A DNA stretch of 64,000 nucleotides, from NCBI RefSeq assembly GCF_910594985.1, contig NZ_CAJVCE010000013.1, forward strand, positions 1 through 64,000. The letters are read 5' to 3'. Source of the DNA: Paenibacillus allorhizosphaerae (lineage in GTDB: Bacteria; Bacillota; Bacilli; Paenibacillales; NBRC-103111). The notes under the pieces are model-generated. The model searched no databases. It saw nothing but the letters and a program-made list of their open reading frames with translations, and had not been told where the DNA came from. Shown piece by piece: positions 44,998-53,863 of this stretch (position 1 is its first letter; each line of letters opens with the position of its first letter). The position numbers were made by a program, and so were the translations under genes.

Positions 44998-45297
44998 TCA
45001 TGTTATAGGTTCGCAGTTAATATCGTCCAAGGCTTGACTTAGCTTGGCTTGCTCCTTGCTGTTAAATTTTTTGTTGAACAAGGTGTATTGAATAAATCCG
45101 TCCGCGCCTGTAACATCTTTAATTATAAATTTAGCCTCAAGAAAAGCCCCTAGAACCGGCGATGCGGGACACCCTGTTGGTTCGACAGCTGGATTGTCGA
45201 AGTTATCGCTATATCCTATAACGGTGTGGTCCGGCGAAGCAGGGTCAACCGTTATTAGCGCGACGGCTTGCTGTTTCATCGTATTCTTTTTACCCAT
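44998..45297 (-). CDS. 99-residue protein of unknown function at the head of the glycosyltransferase series
   Basis: A soluble, acidic-to-neutral protein without signal peptide: a start with QQAVALITVDPASPDHTVIG, a middle NPAVEPTGCPASPVLGAFLE, and a C-terminal Lys/Gln helix ending INCEPIT. It has two cysteines. AAAGGAG lies eight bases before the ATG, and a sigmaK-like -10 lies about 100 bases upstream. I do not recognise a family. Its place next to the glycosyltransferases allows a structural or acceptor role, which is speculation. Confidence 0.75.
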   Translation of the reverse strand: MGKKNTMKQQAVALITVDPASPDHTVIGYSDNFDNPAVEPTGCPASPVLGAFLEAKFIIKDVTGADGFIQYTLFNKKFNSKEQAKLSQALDDINCEPIT

Positions 45298-45400
45298 CTT
45301 TTAATCTCCTTTACATCGAAACTCAAAATGTATGATGTTTACTTGCTAGTTAACCGGCTTCATCTCAAAATCGGCGAGACAGCAAGTAAATACCTGCTAC

Positions 45401-45409
45401 TACCGTATG
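45401..45409 (-). promoter_or_regulatory. SigmaK-like -10 element ahead of the 99-residue gene
   Basis: Read on the minus strand this is CATACGGTA, matching the mother-cell sigmaK -10 pattern CATAnnnTA. The -35 position 17 bases upstream reads GC rather than AC, so support is partial. It lies about 104 bases before the gene start. Confidence 0.4.
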
Positions 45410-45525
45410 TAACACTATCAATAATTGCTGTAGGTATAGCGACCAATTGAGATAAATTCCGCCTTTACCAGTAGTTTCACAACTATTTTTACTAGAAAGT
45501 TCCGCTATGCAGGACAAGAATCCGT

Positions 45526-45553
45526 ACCATAAGGAAGCCAGGTTCATATGATA
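45526..45553 (+). promoter_or_regulatory. SigmaK-like promoter for the acetyltransferase-aminotransferase pair
   Basis: AC at 45526, a 17-base spacer and CATATGATA at 45545 match the sigmaK pattern (AC - spacer - CATAnnnTA). Transcription would start near 45560, about 35 bases before the acetyltransferase start. This supports late mother-cell expression but is a short motif. Confidence 0.5.
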
Positions 45554-45594
45554 ATTTTGGTTGACGGATTTTATTGATGAAGGGAGAGATAGAA

Positions 45595-46293
45595 ATGATC
45601 GATGCTAGTGTCCATTTGCCCTCTTCCCTATGGATCGGCTATAACGTAATAATCGAACACGGTGTAATCATAGGAGAAAATGTCCGCATCGGACATCATT
45701 CCGTTTTACTCTCCGGGACGATTGTTGGCGATGGCGTTATGATTGGATGCAATACGGTTTTAGGCTGCCAGCCGTTCAAAAATGCGAGAGTACGGCACGA
45801 CGTTTCCGAACAGGGATCGCTTGTGATTGGCAATGAAAGCCGAATCGGCAACGGAGTCGTCATCTATGCCGGGTCCACACTCGGGGAAGGCGCAATGATC
45901 GGCGATTTGGCAAGTGTTCGGGAGAGGACACACATAGGCCATTCCACTGTGGTGGGAAGAAGCGCTACCGTCGAATGCCGCACAACGATTGGCGACCGAT
46001 GCTTGATTCAAACCGGAGCCTATATTACAGCTGACATGATCATTGAGGATGACGTATTCATCGGGCCGGAAGTATCTACTTCAAACGATAAATACATGGG
46101 CCGAAAGCCATATGAGCTGGCGGGTCCCCATATCAAGGAAAAAGCAAGCATCGGGAATAATGCCACGCTGCTCCCGGGAGTAACCATTGGCCGGGAAGCG
46201 ATTGTCGGCGCAGGTTCCGTTGTGACCAAGGATGTGCCTGACAATGCAACCGTAGTAGGCGTACCTGCGAAGCTTATGTCGCGGGATCCGTAG
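45595..46293 (+). CDS. Left-handed beta-helix (hexapeptide-repeat) acyltransferase, WbpD/WlbB-like
   Basis: The 232-residue protein is built of hexapeptide repeats such as VIIGENVRIGHHSVL, GVMIGCNTVLG and IGNGVVIYAGSTLGEGAMIG, ending in the typical IGREAIVGAGSVVTKDVPDN. Such enzymes N-acetylate amino sugars on nucleotides. The next gene is a DegT aminotransferase, giving the aminate-then-acetylate pair needed for 3-acetamido uronic acids. The ATG at 45595 has RBS AAGGGAGAG; an upstream in-frame TTG at 45574 is less likely. Confidence 0.88.
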   Translation: MIDASVHLPSSLWIGYNVIIEHGVIIGENVRIGHHSVLLSGTIVGDGVMIGCNTVLGCQPFKNARVRHDVSEQGSLVIGNESRIGNGVVIYAGSTLGEGAMIGDLASVRERTHIGHSTVVGRSATVECRTTIGDRCLIQTGAYITADMIIEDDVFIGPEVSTSNDKYMGRKPYELAGPHIKEKASIGNNATLLPGVTIGREAIVGAGSVVTKDVPDNATVVGVPAKLMSRDP

Positions 46294-46315
46294 ATTCGAC
46301 AGGAGGAAGATAAAC

Positions 46316-47422
46316 GTGAATATCCCATTAATTGATTTGAGGGCTCAATATTTGTCGGTGGATGCCGAGATACAAAACGCTGTGCGAACAGTGCTTCATA
46401 GCGGGGCTTATGTCTCCGGCCCGGAGATCCGAAGCTTTGAACAAGAAATGGCACAATTCACGCAATCCCAATACGCAATTTCGACGGCGAACGGAACGGA
46501 TTCTTTGATATTGGCTTTAGAGGCATGCGGAGTAGGGGCCGGGGATGAAGTAATTACTTCTCCGTATACCTTTTTTGCAACGGCGGAGGCCATTGCAAGA
46601 GTAGGGGCGGTTCCGGTTTTTGCTGATATCGATAGAAGGACGTACAATTTGTCGCCGGAGCATGTGGAGCGGAAGGTCACTTCCAGAACGAAGGCGATCA
46701 TCCCCGTACACATTTTTGGCCAGCCGGCGGAGATGGATGCGTTTCTTGATATCGCCCGGCGCCGCCATTTATATATCATCGAAGATGCGTGCCAAGCGCT
46801 GGGCGCCACCTATAAGGGAAGGCCCGTCGGGAGCATAGGTCATATTGGTTGCGTTTCTTTCTTTCCTACCAAAAATTTGGGAGGCTACGGCGACGGCGGG
46901 ATCGTTCTGACGAACGACGAAGATATGGCACGCAAAGTACGTTTGCTTGCAAGCCACGGCAGCACTCGAAAATACTATCACGATGCGGTGGGCTATAACA
47001 GCCGGCTTGACGAGCTGCAGGCCGCTATTTTACGAGTAAAGCTGGGAAAATTGAATGAATGGAACAAATTACGCCGGGAAAAGGCCGAATATTATTCCGG
47101 TCAGCTTTTGGCACCGGGCATCGCTCTTCCTCATTCCATTAACGATATCGTCCATGTTTATCATATCTACATGATAGAATTCAAGGAGCGGGAAGCATTA
47201 TCGTCATATTTAAACGAAGCAGGTATAGCCACCGGCCATTACTATCCGTGTCCGCTGCATCTTCAAAAGGCATTCGTTGACCTCGGCTACAAGAGCGGAG
47301 ATTTGCCGGCAGCCGAAGCCGCTTCGGAACGGGCGATCGCATTGCCGATGTTTCCGGAGTTGACCATGGAACAGCAGCAGTATATCGTTTCGCGCATTAA
47401 CAAATTTATAGAATCGCAGTAA
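46316..47422 (+). CDS. DegT/DnrJ/EryC1 family sugar aminotransferase, WbpE/WlbC-like
   Basis: A PLP enzyme of 368 residues: start IPLIDLRAQYLSVDAEIQNA, substrate loop SPYTFFATAEAIARVGAVPV, EDACQALGATYKGRPVG, and the PLP-lysine segment SFFPTKNLGGYGDGG (Lys near residue 185). The family converts 3-keto (or 4-keto) sugar nucleotides to amino sugars. With the neighbouring acetyltransferase and the dehydrogenases at 56009 and 56949 it fits a 2,3-diamino-uronate pathway. GTG start with AGGAGG RBS. Confidence 0.92.
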   Translation: MNIPLIDLRAQYLSVDAEIQNAVRTVLHSGAYVSGPEIRSFEQEMAQFTQSQYAISTANGTDSLILALEACGVGAGDEVITSPYTFFATAEAIARVGAVPVFADIDRRTYNLSPEHVERKVTSRTKAIIPVHIFGQPAEMDAFLDIARRRHLYIIEDACQALGATYKGRPVGSIGHIGCVSFFPTKNLGGYGDGGIVLTNDEDMARKVRLLASHGSTRKYYHDAVGYNSRLDELQAAILRVKLGKLNEWNKLRREKAEYYSGQLLAPGIALPHSINDIVHVYHIYMIEFKEREALSSYLNEAGIATGHYYPCPLHLQKAFVDLGYKSGDLPAAEAASERAIALPMFPELTMEQQQYIVSRINKFIESQ

Positions 47423-47439
47423 GGATTCCGGAAACAGCC

Positions 47440-47470
47440 AAGGGATACGGTTTGTCAAGCCGTATCCCTT
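47440..47470. terminator. Bidirectional terminator between the aminotransferase and converging glycosyltransferase
   Basis: AAGGGATACGG and CCGTATCCCTT form a perfect 11-pair stem followed by CTTTTCG on the plus strand, 17 bases past the stop. Confidence 0.8.
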
Positions 47471-47495
47471 CTTTTCGTTCGGAGGCTGCCGTCTA

Positions 47496-48524
47496 TCACA
47501 CTTTCTTGCCAACGATTTCGTTATAAACATTCAATAGTGCGGAGGCCGCCTTGTCCATAGAATGGTGCTGCTCTACATAACGCCGGCCTTCCATACCAAG
47601 CTTTTGCCACGTATCCGGGCGACTCAGCAGATTCTTCAATGCATCATATATCGTATCCGGGTTGGCGCTTACGATCGGAAGTCCGGGCGGATACTTGCCG
47701 AACAGATCGTCGCGAATATAGCAGAGCACAGGCTTGCCCATGGCCATCGCTTCCATACTCAAGTTGGCATATGCGCCAATGAGCAGCTGATCAATGACAA
47801 TGGCCGAATTTTGATACAGTTGTAACGCTTCCTCATGCGGAAGATTTTCGATTAACTTGAATTGAAACTGAAATCCGTCTTTTTGCAATCGCTCTATGGC
47901 GGACAGGACATATTCGGTACCTTTGAGCTCCCGACGCGACGGAGCATGTACAATAAGAGGATTCGGATCGGGTGACGGATACTGGGGTGTGAACCCGCTG
48001 GCATCTATGGCTCGAGGGACGACATAAGTTTTTTTGTAATACGGCTCGATATAAGGCAATAATTCATGATCAGGGACAACGGCATAATCGATATAGGAGG
48101 ATAGGAGCTTTAAATTGTAGCGAATCGTTTGTTCCGGAAAAGAGCGTTTGACGCGAACAAACGGGTTATTGAAGTTTCTGGCTATGGACAGCATTCGTAC
48201 CTCGGAGCCGCGGTGTTCGACAATCATCTTTTTCCCCATAGCGGCAAGTATCTTTACATCGCTTTTGTCCGGAAAAAATGTTTCTCCGAAGTGGAAATGA
48301 AAGAGATCGTACTTTTGTATCGCTTCCTCAAGGAATTTCTTTCGAATTTCGTTTCTTTTGCTTGCCGGGTATTGATCCAAATTCAAACGGATATGGGCCA
48401 AGTAATTATAAACATTCGTCGATTTGAAGCTGGCCGACGATGCACTGACGCCTTGGGCACGGAGCGCACGGGCCATCGTGCTGATTCCGATACCGTAGGG
48501 AAGGTGCAATACGTTCAAGGACAT
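47496..48524 (-). CDS. GT-B glycosyltransferase, paralog F (no leader)
   Basis: 342 residues, lacking the ~30-residue leader of paralogs A-D. The core has LHLPYGIGISTMARALRAQG, FHFHFGETFFPDKSDVKIL and YANLSMEAMAMGKPVLCYI. GGAGGT sits right against the ATG at 48524, so an in-frame TTG at 48518 (giving the family start NVLHLPYG) may be the real start. It is the last gene of the minus-strand epimerase-GT-GT group. Confidence 0.84.
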   Translation of the reverse strand: MSLNVLHLPYGIGISTMARALRAQGVSASSASFKSTNVYNYLAHIRLNLDQYPASKRNEIRKKFLEEAIQKYDLFHFHFGETFFPDKSDVKILAAMGKKMIVEHRGSEVRMLSIARNFNNPFVRVKRSFPEQTIRYNLKLLSSYIDYAVVPDHELLPYIEPYYKKTYVVPRAIDASGFTPQYPSPDPNPLIVHAPSRRELKGTEYVLSAIERLQKDGFQFQFKLIENLPHEEALQLYQNSAIVIDQLLIGAYANLSMEAMAMGKPVLCYIRDDLFGKYPPGLPIVSANPDTIYDALKNLLSRPDTWQKLGMEGRRYVEQHHSMDKAASALLNVYNEIVGKKV

Positions 48525-48559
48525 ACCTCCATTCTTGTTTCCAACGAATCATTCCTCCA

Positions 48560-49573
48560 TTAAAGCCGATGATAAATTTCGATAAGGGCTTTCGCTATTT
48601 TTTCCATGCCATGGAATTGTTCCACATACTGCCGCCCTTGTAGACCGAGCTTTTCCCAGCGTTCGGGGTGACTCAACAGATCCTTTAATACATTGTAAAC
48701 CGTATCCGGATTTGCGCTTACAATCGGGAGCTCGGGCGGGAACTTGCGGCGCAGATCCTCGCGAATATAACAAATGACGGGTTTGCCCATCGCCATCGCT
48801 TCCAAGCTCAAGTTGGCGAAGGAGCCTATTCGCAATTGATCGATGACAATCGCAGCCTGCGAATATAATCGAAGCGCCTCCGTATGCGGGAGTTTCTCTA
48901 TGAGCTTGAACCGAAAAGGGAATCCGTTTTTCTTCAAACGCCCTACCGCCGACAGTACATATGCGGTGCCCTTGATCTCCTTATGGGACGGAGCATGGAC
49001 AACGAGCGGTTCGGCATCGGGCGGCGGGTAGCAGGGGATCAATTCGCTGCAATTAATGGCATACGGTACGACGTGAACTTGTTTATAGTAAGGCTTAACA
49101 TAAGGCAGCAGCTCATGATCCGGGACAATCGCATGATGGATATAGGCGGAAAGAAGCTTGAGATTCGCAACAATCTTTTGTTCCGGCCATGACCGCTTCA
49201 CTCGAGCGTACGGGTTGTTAAACCCTTTCGCAATCGATAGCATTCGTGCCTCGGAGCCGCGATGATGAACGATCATTTTTTTTCCTTTATTTTGAAGTAG
49301 TTGCAGGTCGCTCTTGTCGGGAAAGAACGTCTCCCCGAAATGAAAATGAAAGATGTCGTATTTATCCATCAATTCATGCAGAAACGCTTTTCGTAATTCG
49401 TTTCTTTTGTCCTCCGGGTATTCGTCGAAATGCATGCTCATATCGGCCATATAAGCATAGTGATGGGTTCGCAAGCTGCAGGAAACGGCCTCAACTCCCT
49501 GGGCGCGCAATGCCCGGCTCAGAGTGCTGATGCCGATTCCATAGGGAAGGTGTACTACTCTCAAATTTCTCAC
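48560..49573 (-). CDS. GT-B glycosyltransferase, paralog G (no leader)
   Basis: 337 residues: VVHLPYGIGISTLSRALRAQ at the start, FHFHFGETFFPDKSDLQLL in the middle and SFANLSLEAMAMGKPVICYI in the donor domain. GTG start, four bases after the epimerase stop, so the genes are probably translated together. It is closest to its downstream neighbour, paralog F. Sugar specificity cannot be told from sequence. Confidence 0.85.
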   Translation of the reverse strand: MRNLRVVHLPYGIGISTLSRALRAQGVEAVSCSLRTHHYAYMADMSMHFDEYPEDKRNELRKAFLHELMDKYDIFHFHFGETFFPDKSDLQLLQNKGKKMIVHHRGSEARMLSIAKGFNNPYARVKRSWPEQKIVANLKLLSAYIHHAIVPDHELLPYVKPYYKQVHVVPYAINCSELIPCYPPPDAEPLVVHAPSHKEIKGTAYVLSAVGRLKKNGFPFRFKLIEKLPHTEALRLYSQAAIVIDQLRIGSFANLSLEAMAMGKPVICYIREDLRRKFPPELPIVSANPDTVYNVLKDLLSHPERWEKLGLQGRQYVEQFHGMEKIAKALIEIYHRL

Positions 49574-49577
49574 ACCT

Positions 49578-50531
49578 TCAATATTTATTTTTAAGCCATT
49601 TGATGGTCTCGCTTACGCCCTGCTCAAAATTCCAATCGAAATTCATTCCGATCGCTTTGATTTTGGAGTTGTCGATTTCAAAGTTTTTGATATCGCCAGG
49701 CTTCCACCCTCTGAATTCGACTTGGAGGTCGTTCCGATTCAGCTCGGTTCGAACAAGATCGGCCAATTGTTTGATCGTTATTTTCAATCCTGACGCGCAA
49801 TTATATATTTCGCCGTTCGTTTCCGGATGGCTGGCCGCGAGCAAGTTCGCTTTCACGACGTCTTTCACATACGTAAACGATCTGGTTTGGCTGCCGTCGC
49901 CAAAAATGACGGGTGGCTGATTATTCAAAACCCTTCGAATGAAAATGGAAACGACCCCGCCGTAATCGTTATCTTCTTGTCTCGGGCCGTAGACATGGAA
50001 GTACCTGAGAATCGAGACGTCCATCCCGTATAGATGCTTGAATACTTGGCAATATTTTTCGGCCGCCAGCTTGCTTGTGCCATAAAATGAAACAGGGTTC
50101 GTCGGATGCTTTTCATCCTCGGGGACATACCTGGCTTCCCCGTATACCGAACCGGTTGAAGCATGCACGATTTTTTTCACTCCATGGGTTCGTGAAGCCT
50201 CTAAGACATTGAAGGTGCCTTCGGCGTTCGTTTTCAAGTCTAATCTCGGGTTTTTCATGCAGACGCTATTTTTCGATACAGCTTGGTGAAATACAGCTTC
50301 GACGCCTTGAAAATGGCCGGCGATTTCATCGTAGTTCGTGATATCCGCCTTTACAACGGTAAGCAGAGGATGATCTATAAATCCTGCAAGATTCTCCCGT
50401 TTACCGCCTGAAAAGTTATCAAGACAGGTCACTTTCACGTTTAATTTCAATAATTGCTCCACCAGATGGCTGCCGATAAATCCGCCTCCACCGGTGACCA
50501 ATGCCGTCCCGTACGGAAATAGATCGTTCAC
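49578..50531 (-). CDS. NAD-dependent nucleotide-sugar epimerase/dehydratase (extended SDR)
   Basis: The Rossmann motif VTGGGGFIGSHLVEQLL and the catalytic YGTSKLAAEK (Tyr-x3-Lys near residue 147) with STGSVYGEARYVPE identify an extended SDR. The C-terminus (WKPGDIKNFEIDNSKIKAIG) is typical of UDP-sugar 4-epimerases. It could supply a C4-epimerised sugar for the adjacent glycosyltransferases. GTG start with AAAGGAG. Exact substrate is not known. Confidence 0.9.
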   Translation of the reverse strand: MNDLFPYGTALVTGGGGFIGSHLVEQLLKLNVKVTCLDNFSGGKRENLAGFIDHPLLTVVKADITNYDEIAGHFQGVEAVFHQAVSKNSVCMKNPRLDLKTNAEGTFNVLEASRTHGVKKIVHASTGSVYGEARYVPEDEKHPTNPVSFYGTSKLAAEKYCQVFKHLYGMDVSILRYFHVYGPRQEDNDYGGVVSIFIRRVLNNQPPVIFGDGSQTRSFTYVKDVVKANLLAASHPETNGEIYNCASGLKITIKQLADLVRTELNRNDLQVEFRGWKPGDIKNFEIDNSKIKAIGMNFDWNFEQGVSETIKWLKNKY

Positions 50532-50782
50532 TCTATCAAACGCTCCTTTTTATCAATTTCATAACCTTTTCATTGTTGCAGATTCCTATATAGATATATT
50601 CACTAAAGGCTGCATGAGGTATGGTCCGTTAATCTATTTCCGGAAAAATAGGTATAGCTTAAAAGCCCATTGGCAGTATCAAAAAGCGTCTAATTGCGCC
50701 GCTATTTGGTTTATGGTCCATGCCACTCTTCTAAATAGTTCATATACTGTCCTAAATAAATCCATAGGAGAGAAAGCTTCCA
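50532..50782. other. Divergent promoter region inside the glycan cluster
   Basis: This 251-base AT-rich gap separates the minus-strand epimerase group from the plus-strand group. CATATACTG near 50739 is one base from the sigmaK -10 pattern, but no matching -35 is seen. No gene is evident. Confidence 0.4.
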
Positions 50783-51784
50783 ATGGATTTGCGCAGCGAG
50801 GTGATGCTTTTGAAAGAAATCATTGACCATTGCATCAAGAAAGCGAAGGAGAGCAATAAACGCTCAGCCGCTATGATCGGAACAACATCCAAACCTAATA
50901 ATCCTCCGTTCGTTATAGGGCCATTGAAAGAGTCGGAAAGCGTCATAGGGAGCAGTTTTATAATCAAAGATCCTAAATATGTTCGAGAGATATGTCAGTA
51001 TGCGGATGGGCTGGTAGACTATTTTTTTATCGACGTGGAAGCAAAGCAGACGCACATCGATCTTTTGGCGGAAGCCAAATTATATGTGAAAAAAAGCAAG
51101 ATGAAAACGTTCAAAGGAAACGACATTACCGCTCTTGCCTGCGACCTGCTGGTAAGCGAAATCGTGCCGGATCTTAGAGGGAAAAAGGTTTCTATTATCG
51201 GCGCAGGAAATATTGGTTCCAAAGTAGCGCTGAAGCTGGTCGAACGAGGGGCGGATGTTTACATCACTCGAAGGGACAATAAGGGCGAGATTATTGCTTC
51301 GGCTATCAATATCATGAAGACCCGCTTTACAGCCGGAACGGTTTATAGCGAAACCGACCCAGCCTTGTCCGCAAGAAATGCCGATGTACTCATCGGATTG
51401 ACGCAAGGGTATCCGGTGATTGACGGCGGGATGGTATCATCGCTGGCCAGCCAAGCATTGATCATCGACGGCGGCGTCGGCACGGTTACGGAAGAAGCGA
51501 TATGGTGTGCCAAACAATCGGGATTGAATATTTTTCGGTTGGACATACGGATTGCTTTTCCTTACGTCATGGAAAGCATTTTGTCAGCTGAGCATTTTTT
51601 ACATCATATCGCCGGGACTTCCACCGTGGATGGCAAAACTTACGTAGCCGGGGGCATCGTAGGGGTAAAGGGGGATATTGTCGTAGATCAAATCGATTCC
51701 CCCAAGATGATTATTGGCGTAGCCGACGGGAAAGGCGGCATTCTCCAGTATTACAACAGCAAAGTGTTTGAAGACGAGCATTAG
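50783..51784 (+). CDS. NAD(P)-binding Rossmann protein of unknown role in the glycan cluster
   Basis: Residues ~130-170 carry a clear dinucleotide-binding motif (KVSIIGAGNIGSKVALKLVE), preceded by a ~125-residue N-terminal domain I do not recognise (SKPNNPPFVIGPLKESESVI). The overall plan, catalytic-type N-domain then Rossmann, resembles shikimate-type, ornithine-cyclodeaminase or amino-acid dehydrogenases rather than sugar SDRs. At 333 residues it is complete. It starts the plus-strand operon, so a role in making an unusual sugar substituent is possible. Confidence 0.75.
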   Translation: MDLRSEVMLLKEIIDHCIKKAKESNKRSAAMIGTTSKPNNPPFVIGPLKESESVIGSSFIIKDPKYVREICQYADGLVDYFFIDVEAKQTHIDLLAEAKLYVKKSKMKTFKGNDITALACDLLVSEIVPDLRGKKVSIIGAGNIGSKVALKLVERGADVYITRRDNKGEIIASAINIMKTRFTAGTVYSETDPALSARNADVLIGLTQGYPVIDGGMVSSLASQALIIDGGVGTVTEEAIWCAKQSGLNIFRLDIRIAFPYVMESILSAEHFLHHIAGTSTVDGKTYVAGGIVGVKGDIVVDQIDSPKMIIGVADGKGGILQYYNSKVFEDEH

Positions 51785-51808
51785 GAGGCTATTTCAAGGA
51801 GTGATTAC

Positions 51809-52780
51809 ATGATCAAAGATATGATCCAGGGAGAAAATATTTTTGTTACCGGCGGTGCCGGTTTTATTGGATCGACGGTTGTCGGGAGTTTAATTAATCA
51901 TAATAAAGTAACGGTTTACGATAACTTCACCAGAAACGCATTGAAGGAGAAGCCTTATTATAATCATCCTAATTTAACGGTTGTTCAAGGGGATATTCTT
52001 GATCCGGAAGCGGTCAAACGATCCATGCAGAATTCGACCTACATCATTCATGCAGCCGCCATAGCGGGGATTGATTCGGTAATCAAAAGCCCGGTGACGA
52101 CGATGAGAGTGAATATGGTAGGTTCAAATAACGTGCTTGCGGCCGCGGCCTCTCTCCAAAACTGCAAAAGGGTCGTTTGCTTCAGCACGAGTGAAGTATT
52201 TGGTCAAATGGCATTTCGATCCACCGAGACAAGTCCGGCGGTTATGGGGGCAGTGGGAGAAGCCCGATGGACTTATGCCGTCAGCAAACTGGCGGAAGAG
52301 CATCTAGCGTATGCATTTTATAAAGAACAGGGTCTTCCTACGGTAACCGTCAGACCGTTTAACGTATATGGGCCGGGCCAAGTCGGGGAAGGAGCGATTC
52401 GCACCTTTATAATGCGCGCATTGAGAAATGAAAATCTTCAGATCCACGGGGATGGAACGCAAATCCGGGCATGGTGTTACATCGACGATATGGTCGAAGG
52501 GATTGTTTGCACGATGATTCGGGATGAAGCGGTGGGCCAATCTTTTAACATCGGCAATCAAAGGACGGTTATTACCGTGTATGGGTTGGCCAGCACCATC
52601 ATACGCGTATTGCGCTCAAAATCGGAAATTGAATTTGTCGAAGCGGACTCGGCCGATATCGAACTCCGAATACCGAACGTCGAAAAGGCGAAAAAATTGC
52701 TCGGATTCGAGGCGAAAGTCGATTTGGAGGAAGGGATTGACGCGACCGCGCAATATTTTCGGGGGAAAATAAGCGGATGA
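51809..52780 (+). CDS. NAD-dependent nucleotide-sugar epimerase/dehydratase (extended SDR), second copy
   Basis: [17 protein letters not shown] near residue 13, STSEVFGQ around 128 and the active-site [10 protein letters not shown] near 160; the C-terminal half has [20 protein letters not shown] and [20 protein letters not shown]. At 323 residues it is complete and only distantly related to the copy at 49578. Family members are epimerases, dehydratases or decarboxylases of UDP/GDP sugars; I cannot choose. A 24-base gap follows the preceding gene. Confidence 0.88.
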   Translation: MIKDMIQGENIFVTGGAGFIGSTVVGSLINHNKVTVYDNFTRNALKEKPYYNHPNLTVVQGDILDPEAVKRSMQNSTYIIHAAAIAGIDSVIKSPVTTMRVNMVGSNNVLAAAASLQNCKRVVCFSTSEVFGQMAFRSTETSPAVMGAVGEARWTYAVSKLAEEHLAYAFYKEQGLPTVTVRPFNVYGPGQVGEGAIRTFIMRALRNENLQIHGDGTQIRAWCYIDDMVEGIVCTMIRDEAVGQSFNIGNQRTVITVYGLASTIIRVLRSKSEIEFVEADSADIELRIPNVEKAKKLLGFEAKVDLEEGIDATAQYFRGKISG

Positions 52781-52817
52781 AGAGCAGTATTCGATGCTAG
52801 CTTAAGGAGGAATAGGC

Positions 52818-53822
52818 TTGAAAGTGCTGCTTTCCCCCCATGGAATCGGGATCGGTACGCTGGCACAAGCACTGCGCGCCCACGGCGTCGATGCGACAGC
52901 ATGCAGTTATAGCAGGGACGTTTACTCCTATTTATCCGACATTTGCTTGAAATTAAACGAACATCCCTATAAAGAGAGGGAAGCGATCAGAAAAGCTTTT
53001 TTCCATGAGGCAATGAACAAATACGACATTTTCCATTTTCATTTTGGCGAAACGTTCTTTACCGATAAAAGCGATTTAAAGCTTCTTAAAGATAGGGGCA
53101 AAAAGCTGATTGTTCACCACAACGGATCCGATGCGCGCTTATTATCCGTTGCGAGAAGCTTTCATAATCCGTATGTTCTGGTGAAACAAAATTGGCCGGA
53201 AGAAAGGGTCCATGCGAATATGAGGCTTCTTTCCGCCTATATCGGTCATGCGATCATTAACGACAATGAATTGATGCCTTATGTGAAACCGTACTATCAA
53301 CATATTCACGTCGTCCCTTACGCTATCAATGTTCGCCCGATCGTCCCGCATTACCCTTCTCCTGAAGCTAAGCCTCTTATTGTGCATGCGCCGTCGCATC
53401 GAGAAATCAAGGGAACGGAATATGTGCTGGCGGCCATCGACCGTTTGAAAAGAAAAGGATATCCATTTCGGTTCAAGCTGCTGGAAAATTTGCCGCATCA
53501 TCAGGTCGTGCATTTGTATAAACAAGCCGCCATTGTGATTGATCAGCTGCGGATCGGAACTTATGCGAATCTAAGCATCGAAGCGATGGCCATGGGAAAA
53601 CCCGTCATTTGCTATATTCGCGACGATCTTCGCGGCACATTCCCTCGCGGACTACCCATTGTGAGCGCGAATCCGGATACGATATTCGAGGTGTTAAAGG
53701 ATCTCTTAAACCGGCCTTCCGACTGGAGGAAACTGGGCGAAGAAGGCCGGAGCTATGTCGAACAGACCCATAGCTATGAGAAAGTAGCTCAGAAGCTGAT
53801 CCCGATCTATGAGCAGCTCTAG
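52818..53822 (+). CDS. GT-B glycosyltransferase, paralog H (no leader)
   Basis: 334 residues, TTG start with AAGGAGG at a good distance. It starts directly with LLSPHGIGIGTLAQALRAHG, then FHFHFGETFFTDKSDLKLL and YANLSIEAMAMGKPVICYI. Residues ~95-245 are the closest relatives of the middle of paralog B (GKKLIVHHNGSDARLLSVAR). It may thus have been a donor or recipient in gene conversion. Part of the plus-strand operon 50783-58217. Confidence 0.85.
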   Translation: MKVLLSPHGIGIGTLAQALRAHGVDATACSYSRDVYSYLSDICLKLNEHPYKEREAIRKAFFHEAMNKYDIFHFHFGETFFTDKSDLKLLKDRGKKLIVHHNGSDARLLSVARSFHNPYVLVKQNWPEERVHANMRLLSAYIGHAIINDNELMPYVKPYYQHIHVVPYAINVRPIVPHYPSPEAKPLIVHAPSHREIKGTEYVLAAIDRLKRKGYPFRFKLLENLPHHQVVHLYKQAAIVIDQLRIGTYANLSIEAMAMGKPVICYIRDDLRGTFPRGLPIVSANPDTIFEVLKDLLNRPSDWRKLGEEGRSYVEQTHSYEKVAQKLIPIYEQL

Positions 53823-53863
53823 AGGGGGGAGCATCCAGTGACCGAAAGGAGAAACGCTGAATT

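Noticed and set aside
50730..50750. SigmaK promoter for the Rossmann gene
   Set aside because: CATATACTG misses one conserved base and no AC lies at the right distance.
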